From: DASQPJ01 sp036268355
GTDB taxonomy: Bacteria; Actinomycetota; Actinomycetes; Sporichthyales; Sporichthyaceae
Reading direction: 5' to 3'
DNA: 38,297 nt
Assembly: GCA_036268355.1 (NCBI GenBank)
Contig: DATAUG010000124.1
Location: 1-38,297, forward strand
Part shown: positions 17,831 to 25,366 of the stretch, one piece after another
How the letters are laid out: every line of letters starts with the position of its first letter
Numbering within the stretch: position 1 is the first letter of the stretch
The notes under the pieces: generated by a model
What the model was told of the DNA's origin: nothing
What the model saw: only the letters and a program-made list of their open reading frames with translations
The model's database searches: none
Position numbers and translations under genes: made by a program

Positions 17831-18031
17831 TCAGAACGGTTTGGTCAGCGCTCGTTCGATCACGCCGGTCACCAGCGCGCCGACCCGTTGGCTGGTCAGG
17901 ATCCGCATCAGACCCAGCGCGAACGCGGCTGCGGCCAGCGTCCCCAGCGCGTACTCGACCGTGCTCATGCCGCGATCGGTCCACCCGCCGACCCGACGCC
18001 ACAGTCGGCCGATGATGCGGTGCAGTTGCAT
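17831..18031 (-). CDS. Flp-pilin-like peptide (DUF4244)
   Basis: This 66-residue protein corresponds to Rv3656c, the putative Flp pilin of actinobacteria. A basic leader ends in DRG, followed by MSTVEYALGTLAAAAFALGL: cleavage after Gly leaves Glu at +5 and a hydrophobic helix, as in Flp pilins. The ATG at 18031 has GGGAGGG a few bases upstream. Two DnaA-box-like 9-mers lie in the 135 bases between tadC and this gene, so it may have its own promoter there. No prepilin peptidase (TadV) or outer channel gene is present in the window. Confidence 0.87.
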   Translation of the reverse strand: MQLHRIIGRLWRRVGGWTDRGMSTVEYALGTLAAAAFALGLMRILTSQRVGALVTGVIERALTKPF

Positions 18032-18123
18032 GGCTTCCCTCCCGTTCTGGTCGCGTGGCGGGTCCGCCACGCGGTTCGTACGTTGCCTGCCGGCAGTCGA
18101 TCCCGCCGACCGAACCCAACCCC

Positions 18124-18160
18124 TGTGGACAAGTTCCGCAGCGATCGAACCTGTGGACAT
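18124..18160 (-). promoter_or_regulatory. Pair of DnaA-box-like 9-mers upstream of the pilin gene
   Basis: On the minus strand the sequences are TTGTCCACA (18132-18124) and ATGTCCACA (18160-18152), 28 bases apart. TTGTCCACA is the preferred DnaA box of GC-rich actinobacteria (Streptomyces); the second differs at one base. They lie between tadC and the DUF4244 gene. A matching pair lies upstream of ssd. Binding by DnaA is inference. Confidence 0.4.
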
Positions 18161-18166
18161 CCGGCG

Positions 18167-18739
18167 TCAGTGGGCCATCAACGGCGCGAGGCCCAGGGCG
18201 ATCGGCACAACCCCCAGGAAGAGGAACGCCGGCAGAAAGCACAGCGCCAGTGGTGCCACCGCCCAGACACCGACCCTCGTCACCGCTGCCTGCCCGGCAG
18301 CGCTGTTGCGCAGCCGCATCGCTGCCGCCTCGGCGGCCATCGCGTCGGCTGCCCTGGTCCCGCACACCGCGGCCCGCGCCAGAATCCGTCCGACCGTGTC
18401 CAGTTCCGGGATTGCGGCGAGCTTGGACCAGCACTCCTCCGGACCGGCGCCGCGTGCCGCCGCCCGGACCGCCGCACGCAGCGCGAACGCGACCGCCCCG
18501 TCAAGCACCGCGGCGGCCACCTCGGCGGCCCGGATCGGGGTCGCTCCGGCCGTGAGACAGGCCGCCAGCAGGTCCGTCGCGGCGACGGACTCCGCCCGCC
18601 GGGCGGTAGCCCGGCGGCCCCGCACCCGGCACGTCACGGGCCTGCCGAATCCCCTCACCCGACGGGTGGCCGACCACGGCCCGACAGCGCAGACCCCCAC
18701 CGCCGCAAGGACCAGCAACACCGCACCCACGCCGTTCAC
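18167..18739 (-). CDS. tadC: Type II secretion F family protein, TadC-like
   Basis: This 190-residue inner membrane protein of the T2SSF/GspF fold (Rv3657c position) has an N-terminal membrane segment (residues 2-20) and two C-terminal segments (VGVWAVAPLALCFLPAFLFLG and the final hydrophobic stretch). Between them is a cytoplasmic helical bundle containing PEECWSKLAAIPEL. With TadB it forms the membrane platform on which the TadA ATPase works. The GTG start at 18739 has no strong ribosome binding site and there is a 73-base gap after tadB, so the start is not certain. Confidence 0.85.
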   Translation of the reverse strand: MNGVGAVLLVLAAVGVCAVGPWSATRRVRGFGRPVTCRVRGRRATARRAESVAATDLLAACLTAGATPIRAAEVAAAVLDGAVAFALRAAVRAAARGAGPEECWSKLAAIPELDTVGRILARAAVCGTRAADAMAAEAAAMRLRNSAAGQAAVTRVGVWAVAPLALCFLPAFLFLGVVPIALGLAPLMAH

Positions 18740-18812
18740 CGGTGCACCGTCGTCCGACGGCGCAGGCCGAATGTGGCGGGCGCCGTGACATTGGTTCGTC
18801 CGCTGCGCTCAC

Positions 18813-19448
18813 TCACGGCATCACCGCCTCGACCGAGGCGACCATCCTGCGCAACCAGAACAGGCCGACGACATCCAGCGACAACCCAACGAGGAGCAGG
18901 CCGCCACCGGCCGGGGTGCCGAGCAGTACCGAGAGCGGCCGAGCGCCCACGGCCGTGCCCAGCAGCAGCCCCAACAACGGCAACGACCCGAGCAACCAGC
19001 CGCTGGCTCGAACGCCCGCCAGCTCCGCGCCGAGCCGCGAGCGGAGCATCTCGCGTTGCGCCGCAGCGGCGACGACGGACTCGAAGCCCGCGGCCAGACC
19101 CACTCCGGCACTCTCCGCCACGGCCCAGCAGGCCGCCAGGTCGCGCAGGTCGGCGGCCCCGGGCAAGACCGACGCCCCACGGAGCACGCCTGCGACGTCC
19201 CCACCGCCGCCCGCGGCGGCGGCCGCGGCCGCGGTCCACCCGCCGGCCGCCATGGATCCGGCCACCCGGGCAACCGCCGGCCGTGGCGGCAGCCCGACTC
19301 GCACCTCGGCCGCCACATCCGCGGCGAATCGCGCCACCTCGAGCCGCATCGCAAAGGCGGCGCGGCGCTCCCGCCACCGATCGACCTCCCGTTGGATCAG
19401 GACAACCAGGCCCGCGGCGCACGCGACCAACAGCAGCATCGGCGTCAC
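18813..19448 (-). CDS. tadB: Type II secretion F family protein, TadB-like
   Basis: This 211-residue membrane platform protein (Rv3658c position) has an N-terminal helix (MLLLVACAAGLVVLI), a cytoplasmic helical bundle with PGAADLRDLAACWAVAESAG, and two C-terminal membrane helices. The GTG at 19448 overlaps the tadA stop (GTGA), which decides the start; ATG three codons later is possible. The bundle contains a run of alanines and glycines (near residues 65-85) typical of low-complexity drift in GC-rich genomes. Confidence 0.87.
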   Translation of the reverse strand: MTPMLLLVACAAGLVVLIQREVDRWRERRAAFAMRLEVARFAADVAAEVRVGLPPRPAVARVAGSMAAGGWTAAAAAAAGGGGDVAGVLRGASVLPGAADLRDLAACWAVAESAGVGLAAGFESVVAAAAQREMLRSRLGAELAGVRASGWLLGSLPLLGLLLGTAVGARPLSVLLGTPAGGGLLLVGLSLDVVGLFWLRRMVASVEAVMP

Positions 19449-20500
19449 GGTGCCGTCACCCCTCGCTCGGCGAGCACCGCTCGCAACTCGGCCGCTCCCG
19501 CGTCGGGCTGCATTCCCCCGGCCGTCATCCGCAGGGCGGGCACCATCGCGACCCATCCGTCGACCGGGCGGCGCGGGATCGCGATCTCGGTCAGCCGACG
19601 GGTTCCGTCGGCGTCCCGACGCAGGTGCAGCACGGCTTGGACCGCCACGGCCAGCTGGCTGTGCAAGGCCGCTCGGCTCAGGCCGGCTGTCGCTGCCAGC
19701 GCTTCCAGGCGGGCGGGCACCGCGCCCGCGGTGTTTGCGTGCAGGGTCGTGGCGCCCCCGTCGTGCCCGGTGTTCAGCGCCCCCAGGAGGTCAACGACCT
19801 CGGCGCCCCGCGCCTCGCCGACCACCAGTCGATCGGCGCGCATCCGTAGGGCCTGCCGGACGAGTTCCCGCAGTCCGATCGCGCCGGCGCCCTCGATGTT
19901 GGCGGCCCGCCCGGTCAACCGCACGACGTGCGGATGGCTCGGCTCGATCTCCGGAAGGTCCTCCACCAGCACCAGTCGCTCGTCGCCGGGCACCCGGCCG
20001 AGCAGACTGGTGAGCAGCGTGGTCTTGCCCGACCCGCTTGCCCCGGACACCACGAACGACAGTCGCGCAGCGACGATTGCGTCCAGCCAGGGCACCACCG
20101 CGGCGGGCAGCGTCCCGGCCGTGACCAGGTCGGCCAGCCGGAACGGGGTCCGTCGGGGCAGCCGTAACGACAGGGCCGTACCCCCGGCGGCGACCGGATG
20201 CAGCACCGCGTGGACTCGGACGCCCCCCGCCAACACCGCGTCGGCACACGGGCAGGCGTCGTCGAGCCGGCCGCCCGCGGTGTTGACCAGTCGGACGGCG
20301 AGGCTGCGCAGGTCGGCCTCACCGCCGAAGGCGGCACGCACCCGCTCCAGGCCGGCACCGCGGTCCACCCAGACCTGCTGCGCGCCGTTGACCAGCACGT
20401 CGGTGACCGCCGCGTCGGAAAGCAGGCCGGCCAGGGGCCCGAAGCGAGGATCGGGCGCCCGCGGCAGCAGGCGCACCGATTCCTGTATCTGACGGGTCAT
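19445..20500 (-). CDS. tadA: TadA/CpaF-type secretion ATPase
   Basis: This 351-residue hexameric ATPase powers Flp/Tad pseudopilus assembly or secretion. It has Walker A SGASGSGKTT, an Asp box region VLVEDLPEIE, a Walker B region RADRLVVGEARG, and the His box TGHDGGATTLHAN. The N-terminal domain begins RLLPRAPDPRFGPL and has the family's VNG and VWVDRGAGLERV strands. The ATG at 20500 shares one base with the ssd stop (TGATG), so the genes are coupled. The long open frame further upstream to 20734 is antisense-like read-through in ssd and is not used. Confidence 0.93.
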   Translation of the reverse strand: MTRQIQESVRLLPRAPDPRFGPLAGLLSDAAVTDVLVNGAQQVWVDRGAGLERVRAAFGGEADLRSLAVRLVNTAGGRLDDACPCADAVLAGGVRVHAVLHPVAAGGTALSLRLPRRTPFRLADLVTAGTLPAAVVPWLDAIVAARLSFVVSGASGSGKTTLLTSLLGRVPGDERLVLVEDLPEIEPSHPHVVRLTGRAANIEGAGAIGLRELVRQALRMRADRLVVGEARGAEVVDLLGALNTGHDGGATTLHANTAGAVPARLEALAATAGLSRAALHSQLAVAVQAVLHLRRDADGTRRLTEIAIPRRPVDGWVAMVPALRMTAGGMQPDAGAAELRAVLAERGVTAP

Positions 20501-21603
20501 CAGGAAGCCTGCCGGTCGGAGAACAGGTCGTCGAGGAAGCGATGGCAGAACGCCGCCCACGGACTGCGGCCGGTCGGACCCGGTGGCTGCGCCCGCTCCA
20601 ACGCGGCCGCCAGGCTCCGGTCGGCTCGAACGTGCCCGGCCAGCGGCAGACCCAGACCTGCGGCCACCACGTGTGCCGACAGGCCCGAGGGGGCCGGCCC
20701 ACGAACCACGACGCGCACGTCGGGATCGATGCACGCCTGTTCGACGGCGGCGACGACCCGGGCCGCCGCGGCGGTTGCCCGCACCTCGGCCGGTACCACC
20801 AACAGGACCGGGCCGCGGCAGGCCAGGGCGACCGCAGCAGCCGCGTCGGGTCGCCGCGGCAGGTCGATGACCACCAGGTCGGCATCACGGCGACCGACGT
20901 CGAGCGCCACGGTCATCGCCTCGGCCGGAATCTCCAGCAGGTCGCCCCGGTCCCAGGACAGCAGGCTGAGCACTGCTCCGTGGCGCAGCCGCGGCATACC
21001 CCCCAGGAGCAGATCCGGGTCCGCGGCGGGATCGGCCGCCGCGACATCGGACCACCGGGTGCCCGCCGCCGACTCCTCGCCGAGCATCAGGTCGAGCCCG
21101 CCGCCCAGCGGATCCGCGTCGATCAGCATGCACCGCATGTCGCGGGCCACGGCGACCAAGGACAGCGCCACCGCCAGCGTGCTGGCCCCGGCGCCACCGC
21201 GTCCGCCGACCGCGCAGACGACCGGCACCGACCGCGGGGCCGCGGCCTGGAGTATCCGCCGGGTCAGCCACTGGGTCGCGTCCGGCAGGAAGGCGACGTG
21301 CTCGGCACCGACCGAACCGGCCGCCTCCCAGACCGTCGCGTCGTCGAGATCCCGAGCGACCAGAACGACTCCGCCACGCCTCGGCAACCTTCGGCGGACC
21401 AGGTCGGCAACCGCGTCGAACCCCACCAGCACCAGGCGAGCAGCCGGCCAAGATGAACGTGCACCGCCCGCCTCCGCGACAACCTCCAAGCTCACCCCGG
21501 CCGCGTCTGCCAGACGCAAGGTCTCCTCCAGCAGGTCCGGGTCGCCGGTGATCAACAGCGGCAGCCCCGGACCTGCCCCGGCGGTATCGACGTGCTCGTA
21601 CAA
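20500..21603 (-). CDS. ssd: CpaE-like / septum site-determining protein Ssd
   Basis: This 367-residue MinD/ParA-superfamily protein of the helicase/secretion neighbourhood CpaE-like family corresponds to Rv3660c, in which overexpression affects septum formation. An N-terminal receiver-like domain (LLITGDPDLLEE...) precedes the ATPase. The deviant Walker A is GGRGGAGASTLAVALS, where alanine stands in the signature-lysine position; DADPLGGGLD is the switch-like motif and VVIDLPRRPD the Walker B region. First gene of the tad operon. I chose TTG at 21603 because GGGGAGGG lies a few bases upstream; another in-frame TTG at 21687 lies inside a DnaA-box-like sequence and lacks a ribosome binding site. 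Confidence 0.87.
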   Translation of the reverse strand: MYEHVDTAGAGPGLPLLITGDPDLLEETLRLADAAGVSLEVVAEAGGARSSWPAARLVLVGFDAVADLVRRRLPRRGGVVLVARDLDDATVWEAAGSVGAEHVAFLPDATQWLTRRILQAAAPRSVPVVCAVGGRGGAGASTLAVALSLVAVARDMRCMLIDADPLGGGLDLMLGEESAAGTRWSDVAAADPAADPDLLLGGMPRLRHGAVLSLLSWDRGDLLEIPAEAMTVALDVGRRDADLVVIDLPRRPDAAAAVALACRGPVLLVVPAEVRATAAAARVVAAVEQACIDPDVRVVVRGPAPSGLSAHVVAAGLGLPLAGHVRADRSLAAALERAQPPGPTGRSPWAAFCHRFLDDLFSDRQAS

Positions 21604-21678
21604 GCGCCCTCCCCTCGCTCGACGACCGGCACCCAGACTGACTGCCGGGACGGCGAAGCGAGAGCCACACCGAGGCCC

Positions 21679-21705
21679 TGTGGACAACCTCGGGGCTGTG
21701 GACAG
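21679..21705 (-). promoter_or_regulatory. Pair of DnaA-box-like 9-mers upstream of ssd
   Basis: On the minus strand the sequences are TTGTCCACA (21687-21679) and CTGTCCACA (21705-21697), 18 bases apart. They precede the ssd start by 76-102 bases, a promoter-proximal position. The same strand and similar pairing occur ahead of the pilin gene (18124-18160). Confidence 0.45.
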
Positions 21706-21763
21706 TCATGCCTGGAAGGGAAATCGCCTGCGAACGCGGCCTGCGAGGTCGGCCGGGGGCCAC

Positions 21764-22112
21764 GGCACCACGAAGGCGGCCACCCCAGCCGAACCTGAAC
21801 GATCGAAGGCGACCGTCACCAGACCTGAACGGTTGACCTGAACGGTTGAACAGGACGGCCCCGCCGGGGGGACAACGCGGTGGGGGGTCGGCACCACGAA
21901 GGCGGCCACCCAGCCGAACCTGAACGATCGAAGGCGACCGTCACCAGACCTGAGCGGTTGAACAGGACGGCCCCCGCCGGGGGGACAACGCGGTGGGGGC
22001 CGGCACCACGAAGGCGGCCACCCAGCCGAACCTGAACGATCGAAGGCGACCGTCACCAGACCTGAACGGTTAAAGAGGACGGCCCCCGCCGGGGGGGAGA
22101 GCGGGGGCCGTC
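21764..22112. repeat. Three tandem copies of a 112-126 bp repeat
   Basis: Copies begin at 21764, 21890 and 22002 with GGCACCACGAAGGCGGCCAC and continue through CCGAACCTGAACGATCGAAG, GCGACCGTCACCAGACCTGA and a GC-rich hairpin segment (GGACGGCCCCCGCCGGGG). Copy 1 is longer because ACCTGAACGGTTG is itself duplicated (about 21821-21847); copy 3 diverges at the end. There is no coding potential on either strand. The array lies between the divergent ssd and HAD genes, close upstream of ssd. Confidence 0.9.
22078..22112. terminator. Strong 12-bp hairpin at the end of the repeat array
   Basis: GACGGCCCCCGC (22078-22089) pairs perfectly with GCGGGGGCCGTC (22101-22112) around an 11-base loop. On the minus strand the stem is followed by CTCTTTAACC, a weak T-rich tail. 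It could be a terminator or attenuator for leftward transcription towards ssd, or simply the best preserved hairpin of the repeat unit; each repeat copy holds a weaker version. Confidence 0.45.
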
Positions 22113-22361
22113 ACCACAGTCCGACTCGGGGGGGAGGAGCCGAACCGGGATAGGCGCGGTCATATCGACCGGCACGACACATGGTGTACCCGAATGGCCC
22201 TCGACGTAAACAGTGGGTCGACGCAAGTCCGTAAAAACTTCACCGACGCGCCCGAGCGACCGCGACGACCGCGGAACGATCGGGGAGCCCGAGCGAGCTT
22301 GTCACCGGACGACGGACCCGCGAGAGCGCCACTGGGCAGCACAACCAACACGGCCGCACAG
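22113..22361. other. Non-coding stretch between the two repeat arrays
   Basis: Together with the flanking arrays this is part of a gene-free interval from 21604 to 22507. I see no conserved protein in any frame. It contains locally AT-richer patches (around 22196-22245, with GTAAAAACTTC), where promoters could lie, but no clear -35/-10 pair. Confidence 0.4.
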
Positions 22362-22492
22362 CCGCGCGGAGACCGACATCAACATCCACGGACCCTGCAA
22401 GGGAACCGCGCAGAAACCGACATCAACATCCGCAGACCGGACGAGGGACCGCGCACAGACCGCATCAACTTCCACAGACCTGGCTCCAGGAC
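22362..22492. repeat. Three tandem copies of a ~44-bp repeat abutting the HAD promoter
   Basis: Copies start with CCGCGC at 22362, 22406 and 22449. Each holds the core ACCGACATCAACATCC or a variant, followed by RCRGACC. Copy spacing is 44 and 43 bases, about four helical turns. The third copy ends about 3 bases before the TATCCT -10 element of the HAD gene, so it covers the -35 region. The regular spacing next to a promoter suggests binding sites for a regulator. Confidence 0.75.
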
Positions 22493-22494
22493 CG

Positions 22495-22500
22495 TATCCT
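22495..22500 (+). promoter_or_regulatory. Leaderless-type -10 element (TATCCT) of the HAD gene
   Basis: TATCCT is followed by seven bases (22501-22507) and then GTG at 22508. No Shine-Dalgarno is present, and the 44-bp repeats run directly into the promoter. Confidence 0.6.
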
Positions 22501-22507
22501 CGACCGC

Positions 22508-23320
22508 GTGCTTCGCCACCCGGGGCCGACGCGCGCGGCTGCATTTTTCGACCTCGACAAGACGGTCATCGCCAAGTCGAGTGCGCTGACGTTCTCCCGG
22601 CCCTTCTACCGGGGCGGACTGATCAACCGGCGGGCCGTGCTTCGTAGCGCGTACGCCCACTTCGTGTACCTGTCCGGCGGCGCGGACGCCGACCAGATCG
22701 AGCGGATGCGCAAGTACCTCTCGTCGTTGTGCGTCGGGTGGGAGGTGGCAGCGGTACGGGAGATCATCAATGAGACGCTGCACGACTTGATTGATCCATT
22801 GATCTACGACGAGGCTGCTGAGCTGATCGAGCAGCATCGGTTGGCCGGGCGCGACGTCGTGATCGTCAGCACCTCCGGCTCGGAGATCGTGACCCCGATC
22901 GGGGAGATGCTCGGTGCGGACCGAGTCATCGCTACCCGCATGGCGATCGACGAGGCCGGCCGGTACACCGGGGAGATCGAGTTCTACGCCTACAGCGAGA
23001 ACAAGGCACAAGCGATGCGGGAGCTGGCCGAACTCGAGGGCATCGACCTGTCCCAGTCGTACGCGTACTCCGACTCGGTGACCGATCTGCCGATGCTCGA
23101 GGCCGTCGGCCACGGCTACGCGGTGAACCCCGATCGTGCACTGCGGCGCGAGGCTCAGGCTCGGGGATGGCCGGTTCTCGCATTCACCCGCCCGGTCTCG
23201 ATGCGCCGACGGATGCCCGCCTTCGGCCGGCCGAGCAGGCCGGCCGTCGCCACCGCGGTGGCCGCCGGGGCGGTTGCGGCGGCCGCGGTGTGGTGGGTGG
23301 CGCACCGCGGCGAAACCTGA
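22508..23320 (+). CDS. HAD-superfamily IB phosphatase, SerB-like, C-terminal membrane anchor
   Basis: This 270-residue HAD hydrolase (Rv3661 position, HAD-SF-IB hypothetical family) has motif I FFDLDKTVIA (the first Asp is the nucleophile, the second the acid/base), motif II VIVSTSGSE, a lysine in ENKAQAMRELA, and motif IV AYSDSVTDLPML. The cap between motifs I and II is helical. A C-terminal helix (residues about 243-263, Ala/Val-rich) is likely a membrane anchor, which many homologues in this neighbourhood also have. The substrate is unknown; related enzymes act on phosphoserine or lysophospholipid-type monoesters. The gene is divergent from the tad operon. Confidence 0.92.
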   Translation: MLRHPGPTRAAAFFDLDKTVIAKSSALTFSRPFYRGGLINRRAVLRSAYAHFVYLSGGADADQIERMRKYLSSLCVGWEVAAVREIINETLHDLIDPLIYDEAAELIEQHRLAGRDVVIVSTSGSEIVTPIGEMLGADRVIATRMAIDEAGRYTGEIEFYAYSENKAQAMRELAELEGIDLSQSYAYSDSVTDLPMLEAVGHGYAVNPDRALRREAQARGWPVLAFTRPVSMRRRMPAFGRPSRPAVATAVAAGAVAAAAVWWVAHRGET

Positions 23321-23758
23321 AGTCCGCCACCCAGCGGCTCGGTCCGCGGCACGCTCGCCGGTGCCGGCGACATGCCGCAGTCAGAGGTAAAGAACCCCGG
23401 GGACCCCTTCCGCACAGCGGTGCGGAGGAGTAGACCTGAACTCGGCTGAGGTGGATCGAACGTTGATCGCGACGATGTCCGGGCCACCCCCACCGCGCGC
23501 CATTTCGGGTACCCACGCGGCTACCTGCCCATGTACGGGCCGTCGTGACAGGCTGGACCTGGTCCGGCGATTATTGAAGTTGCACGCTTGGTAGCCCGGT
23601 CTGACGCATCAACCGTGCGGCGGCGCCCCGGCAATGGGGCGCCGCCCGCTCGTTGAGGGGCGATTGCCTGCGGGTAAGCAACCTGACGATTCGTCAGCTG
23701 TGAGCGAGCGCAGCGAGTGAACCGATGTCACAACGCACGCCACATTCAGCATGCACCG
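23321..23758. other. Gene-free convergent region with three hairpin or palindromic elements
   Basis: These 438 bases lie between two genes that point at each other. Elements seen: a 9-bp stem with a 4-base loop at 23407-23428; an 11-bp perfect stem with a 6-base loop at 23619-23646; and the palindrome CTGACG-ATT-CGTCAG at 23683-23697. None has a T tract. GAGCGAGCGCAGCGAG (23703-23718) is a motif common in GC-rich actinobacterial DNA. No conserved protein is visible. Confidence 0.6.
23619..23646. terminator. Strong hairpin, probable bidirectional terminator
   Basis: GGCGGCGCCCC (23619-23629) pairs perfectly with GGGGCGCCGCC (23636-23646) around a 6-base loop. It lies between the convergent HAD and Fic-fold genes, where a terminator is expected. 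There is no T tract, which is common in actinobacteria. Confidence 0.55.
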
Positions 23759-24568
23759 TCAGACGGTGCGCCGGTGAGCGACTCGCGGCCTGCCGTCACC
23801 CGCGGCAAGCGCGGCGCACACGTCCAGCGCCTCGGCCGCGGCCAGGCCGGTCGCGGCGGCGCAGTGCCGCAGCCAGGCCGCCACCCCCACCATCGATCCC
23901 GAGGCGTAGCCGTCGAGCGCTTTCTGATACTCCGTCAGACCAAGCGCGACATGCCCGACCTCGGGTGCCACGACGCCGACCGGGTCCAGGCCGCGGGTGA
24001 TCAGCACCAGCCGCGCCGCCGCCCGGGCCACCACGCCGGACGAGCGCCCGAACGCCGCACAAGTCTCGACCTCGCCGTGCACGATCGCGGCCACCACGAC
24101 GGCCGGGGCGGTGCTCGGTGCCGCCAGCGCGTCCGCCAGCAGGTCCAGCCGCGCGGCCGCGGCGGCCGACTCCGGTCGGCCGAGGCCCGCGCTCGGTTGG
24201 GCGTCGGCCGCGGCCAGCACGTGCAGCCGCGCCAGCGCCTGCCGTGGCGCGCGCCGCCAGGTGGCCGCCGCGTCCCCCAGTTCGGCCGCGACCCGAAGGG
24301 CACCGCGCAGCAGCGCCGGCGCCCCGGCGTCGAGCACAGCGTCGGTACGCAGTGCCGCCAGGTCGACGTCCAACCCACTCAGCAGCGCGTTGGCCCGTGC
24401 CGCCCGCAGCGCGGTCTCCCCCCGGACGGCATCCGGATTCCTCGTCAGCACCGCGTGCCCGATCAACCGGTCGACCGCCCCGCGCGCGGCAGCCACGGCC
24501 GCGGCCACGCCCGGCAGATCGGCCATTGCGGCGAACGGGTCGGTCGGGACCATGTCGGTCGGGACCAT
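23759..24568 (-). CDS. Fic-fold protein with degenerate active site (Rv3662c type)
   Basis: This 269-residue protein is usually labelled hypothetical. Residues about 160-190 read VHGEVETCAAFGRSSGVVARAAARLVLITRGLDP in segments; from CAAF onwards this lines up without gaps with the Fic motif HPF-x-[DE]GNGR-x-x-R followed by a hydrophobic helix and RxGxxP. F, the second G and the last R are kept, but the catalytic His, the acidic residue, the first G, the Asn and the first Arg are replaced (A, R, S, S, V). Upstream, RAARANALLSG resembles the inhibitory-helix segment S-S-x-I-E-G with the Glu lost. It is probably a non-catalytic Fic-fold protein with a binding role. The ATG at 24568 shares one base with the methyltransferase stop (TGATG); no ribosome binding site is seen. 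Confidence 0.8.
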   Translation of the reverse strand: MVPTDMVPTDPFAAMADLPGVAAAVAAARGAVDRLIGHAVLTRNPDAVRGETALRAARANALLSGLDVDLAALRTDAVLDAGAPALLRGALRVAAELGDAAATWRRAPRQALARLHVLAAADAQPSAGLGRPESAAAAARLDLLADALAAPSTAPAVVVAAIVHGEVETCAAFGRSSGVVARAAARLVLITRGLDPVGVVAPEVGHVALGLTEYQKALDGYASGSMVGVAAWLRHCAAATGLAAAEALDVCAALAAGDGRPRVAHRRTV

Positions 24569-25230
24569 CAAGAGCCGGTGCGGCGCGCCATGGTCAGTCC
24601 GTCGCCGATCGGGACGAGCACGTGCTCCACCCGGGCGTCGGCGCGGACCAATTCGCCGAACTCCCGCAGCGCGATCGTGTCCGGGTCGGTGTCGGTCTCC
24701 TCGACGATCCGCCCGGACCACAGCACGTTGTCGACCAGGATCACGCCGCCGGGCCGCATCCGCGGCACCAGTTCCGCCCAGTAGTCCGCGTAGCCACGCT
24801 TGTCGGCGTCGATGAACGCCAGGTCGACATGCGGGTGCTCCGGCAGTGCCCGCAGCGTCTGCGCCGCGGGGGCCAGCCGCAACTCGATCCGGTCGGCGAG
24901 GTGCGCCCGCTCCCAGTAGTCGCGGGCAACTTTCGTCCACTCCTCGCTGATGTCGCAGCAGAGCAGACGCCCGCCCGGTGCCAAGGCGCGGGCGACGCAG
25001 ATCGCCGAATAACCGGTGAAGGTGCCGACCTCGACGGCGAACTGCGGCCGGATCAGCTGTGCCAGCATCCCCATGAACGTGCCCTGCTCCGGCGAGATCT
25101 GCATCCGACCCAGCTGCCCGAGACCGGCCGTGTACTCGGCGAGGTCGCGCAGCAACTCATCGGGCGGGGTGGCGTTGCGGGCGACGTACTCGGCGACGGC
25201 GCTGCCGAGGAACTCCGACTTGGGCGTCAT
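24568..25230 (-). CDS. SAM-dependent O-methyltransferase, caffeoyl-CoA type
   Basis: This 220-residue class I methyltransferase of the Methyltransf_3 family has motif I AVEVGTFTGYSAICVARAL (SAM binding), LLCCDISEEW (acidic ribose-binding residue), and the metal-binding acidic triad region FIDADKRGYADYW and VDNVLWSGR. It would methylate catechol-like hydroxyls using a divalent cation; the substrate is unknown. It is coupled to the Fic-fold gene by a one-base overlap. The ATG at 25230 lies six bases after TAGGTT with no ribosome binding site, so the two-gene mRNA is probably leaderless. Confidence 0.93.
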   Translation of the reverse strand: MTPKSEFLGSAVAEYVARNATPPDELLRDLAEYTAGLGQLGRMQISPEQGTFMGMLAQLIRPQFAVEVGTFTGYSAICVARALAPGGRLLCCDISEEWTKVARDYWERAHLADRIELRLAPAAQTLRALPEHPHVDLAFIDADKRGYADYWAELVPRMRPGGVILVDNVLWSGRIVEETDTDPDTIALREFGELVRADARVEHVLVPIGDGLTMARRTGS

Positions 25231-25236
25231 TACTCG

Positions 25237-25242
25237 AACCTA
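25237..25242 (-). promoter_or_regulatory. Leaderless-type -10 element (TAGGTT) of the O-methyltransferase
   Basis: On the minus strand TAGGTT is followed by CGAGTA and then the ATG at 25230. It lies in the 136-base divergent gap shared with the holin-like gene. Confidence 0.55.
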
Positions 25243-25366
25243 CCCGCACCCATGACCGTGGTCGGGCGCCGTACCGGCCCCTGCGAGCGACCCCGCCCTG
25301 GCGCACCGGCCGCCCGTCCGCCCGGCAGACTGTCCCGCAAGATCGGACGCCGACAAGGGAGCGATC

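Noticed and set aside
21603..21687. A longer start for ssd at TTG 21687
   Set aside because: No ribosome binding site, and the TTG is part of the DnaA-box-like 9-mer; TTG 21603 has GGGGAGGG upstream.
22194..22589. A 131-residue frame in the repeat gap upstream of the HAD gene
   Set aside because: Its composition is repeat-derived, it overlaps the HAD gene out of frame and it resembles no protein family.
23321..23758. A riboswitch or known small RNA (c-di-AMP type, 6C) in the gap after the HAD gene
   Set aside because: The hairpins lack the loop consensus of those families and there is no downstream gene in the right direction.
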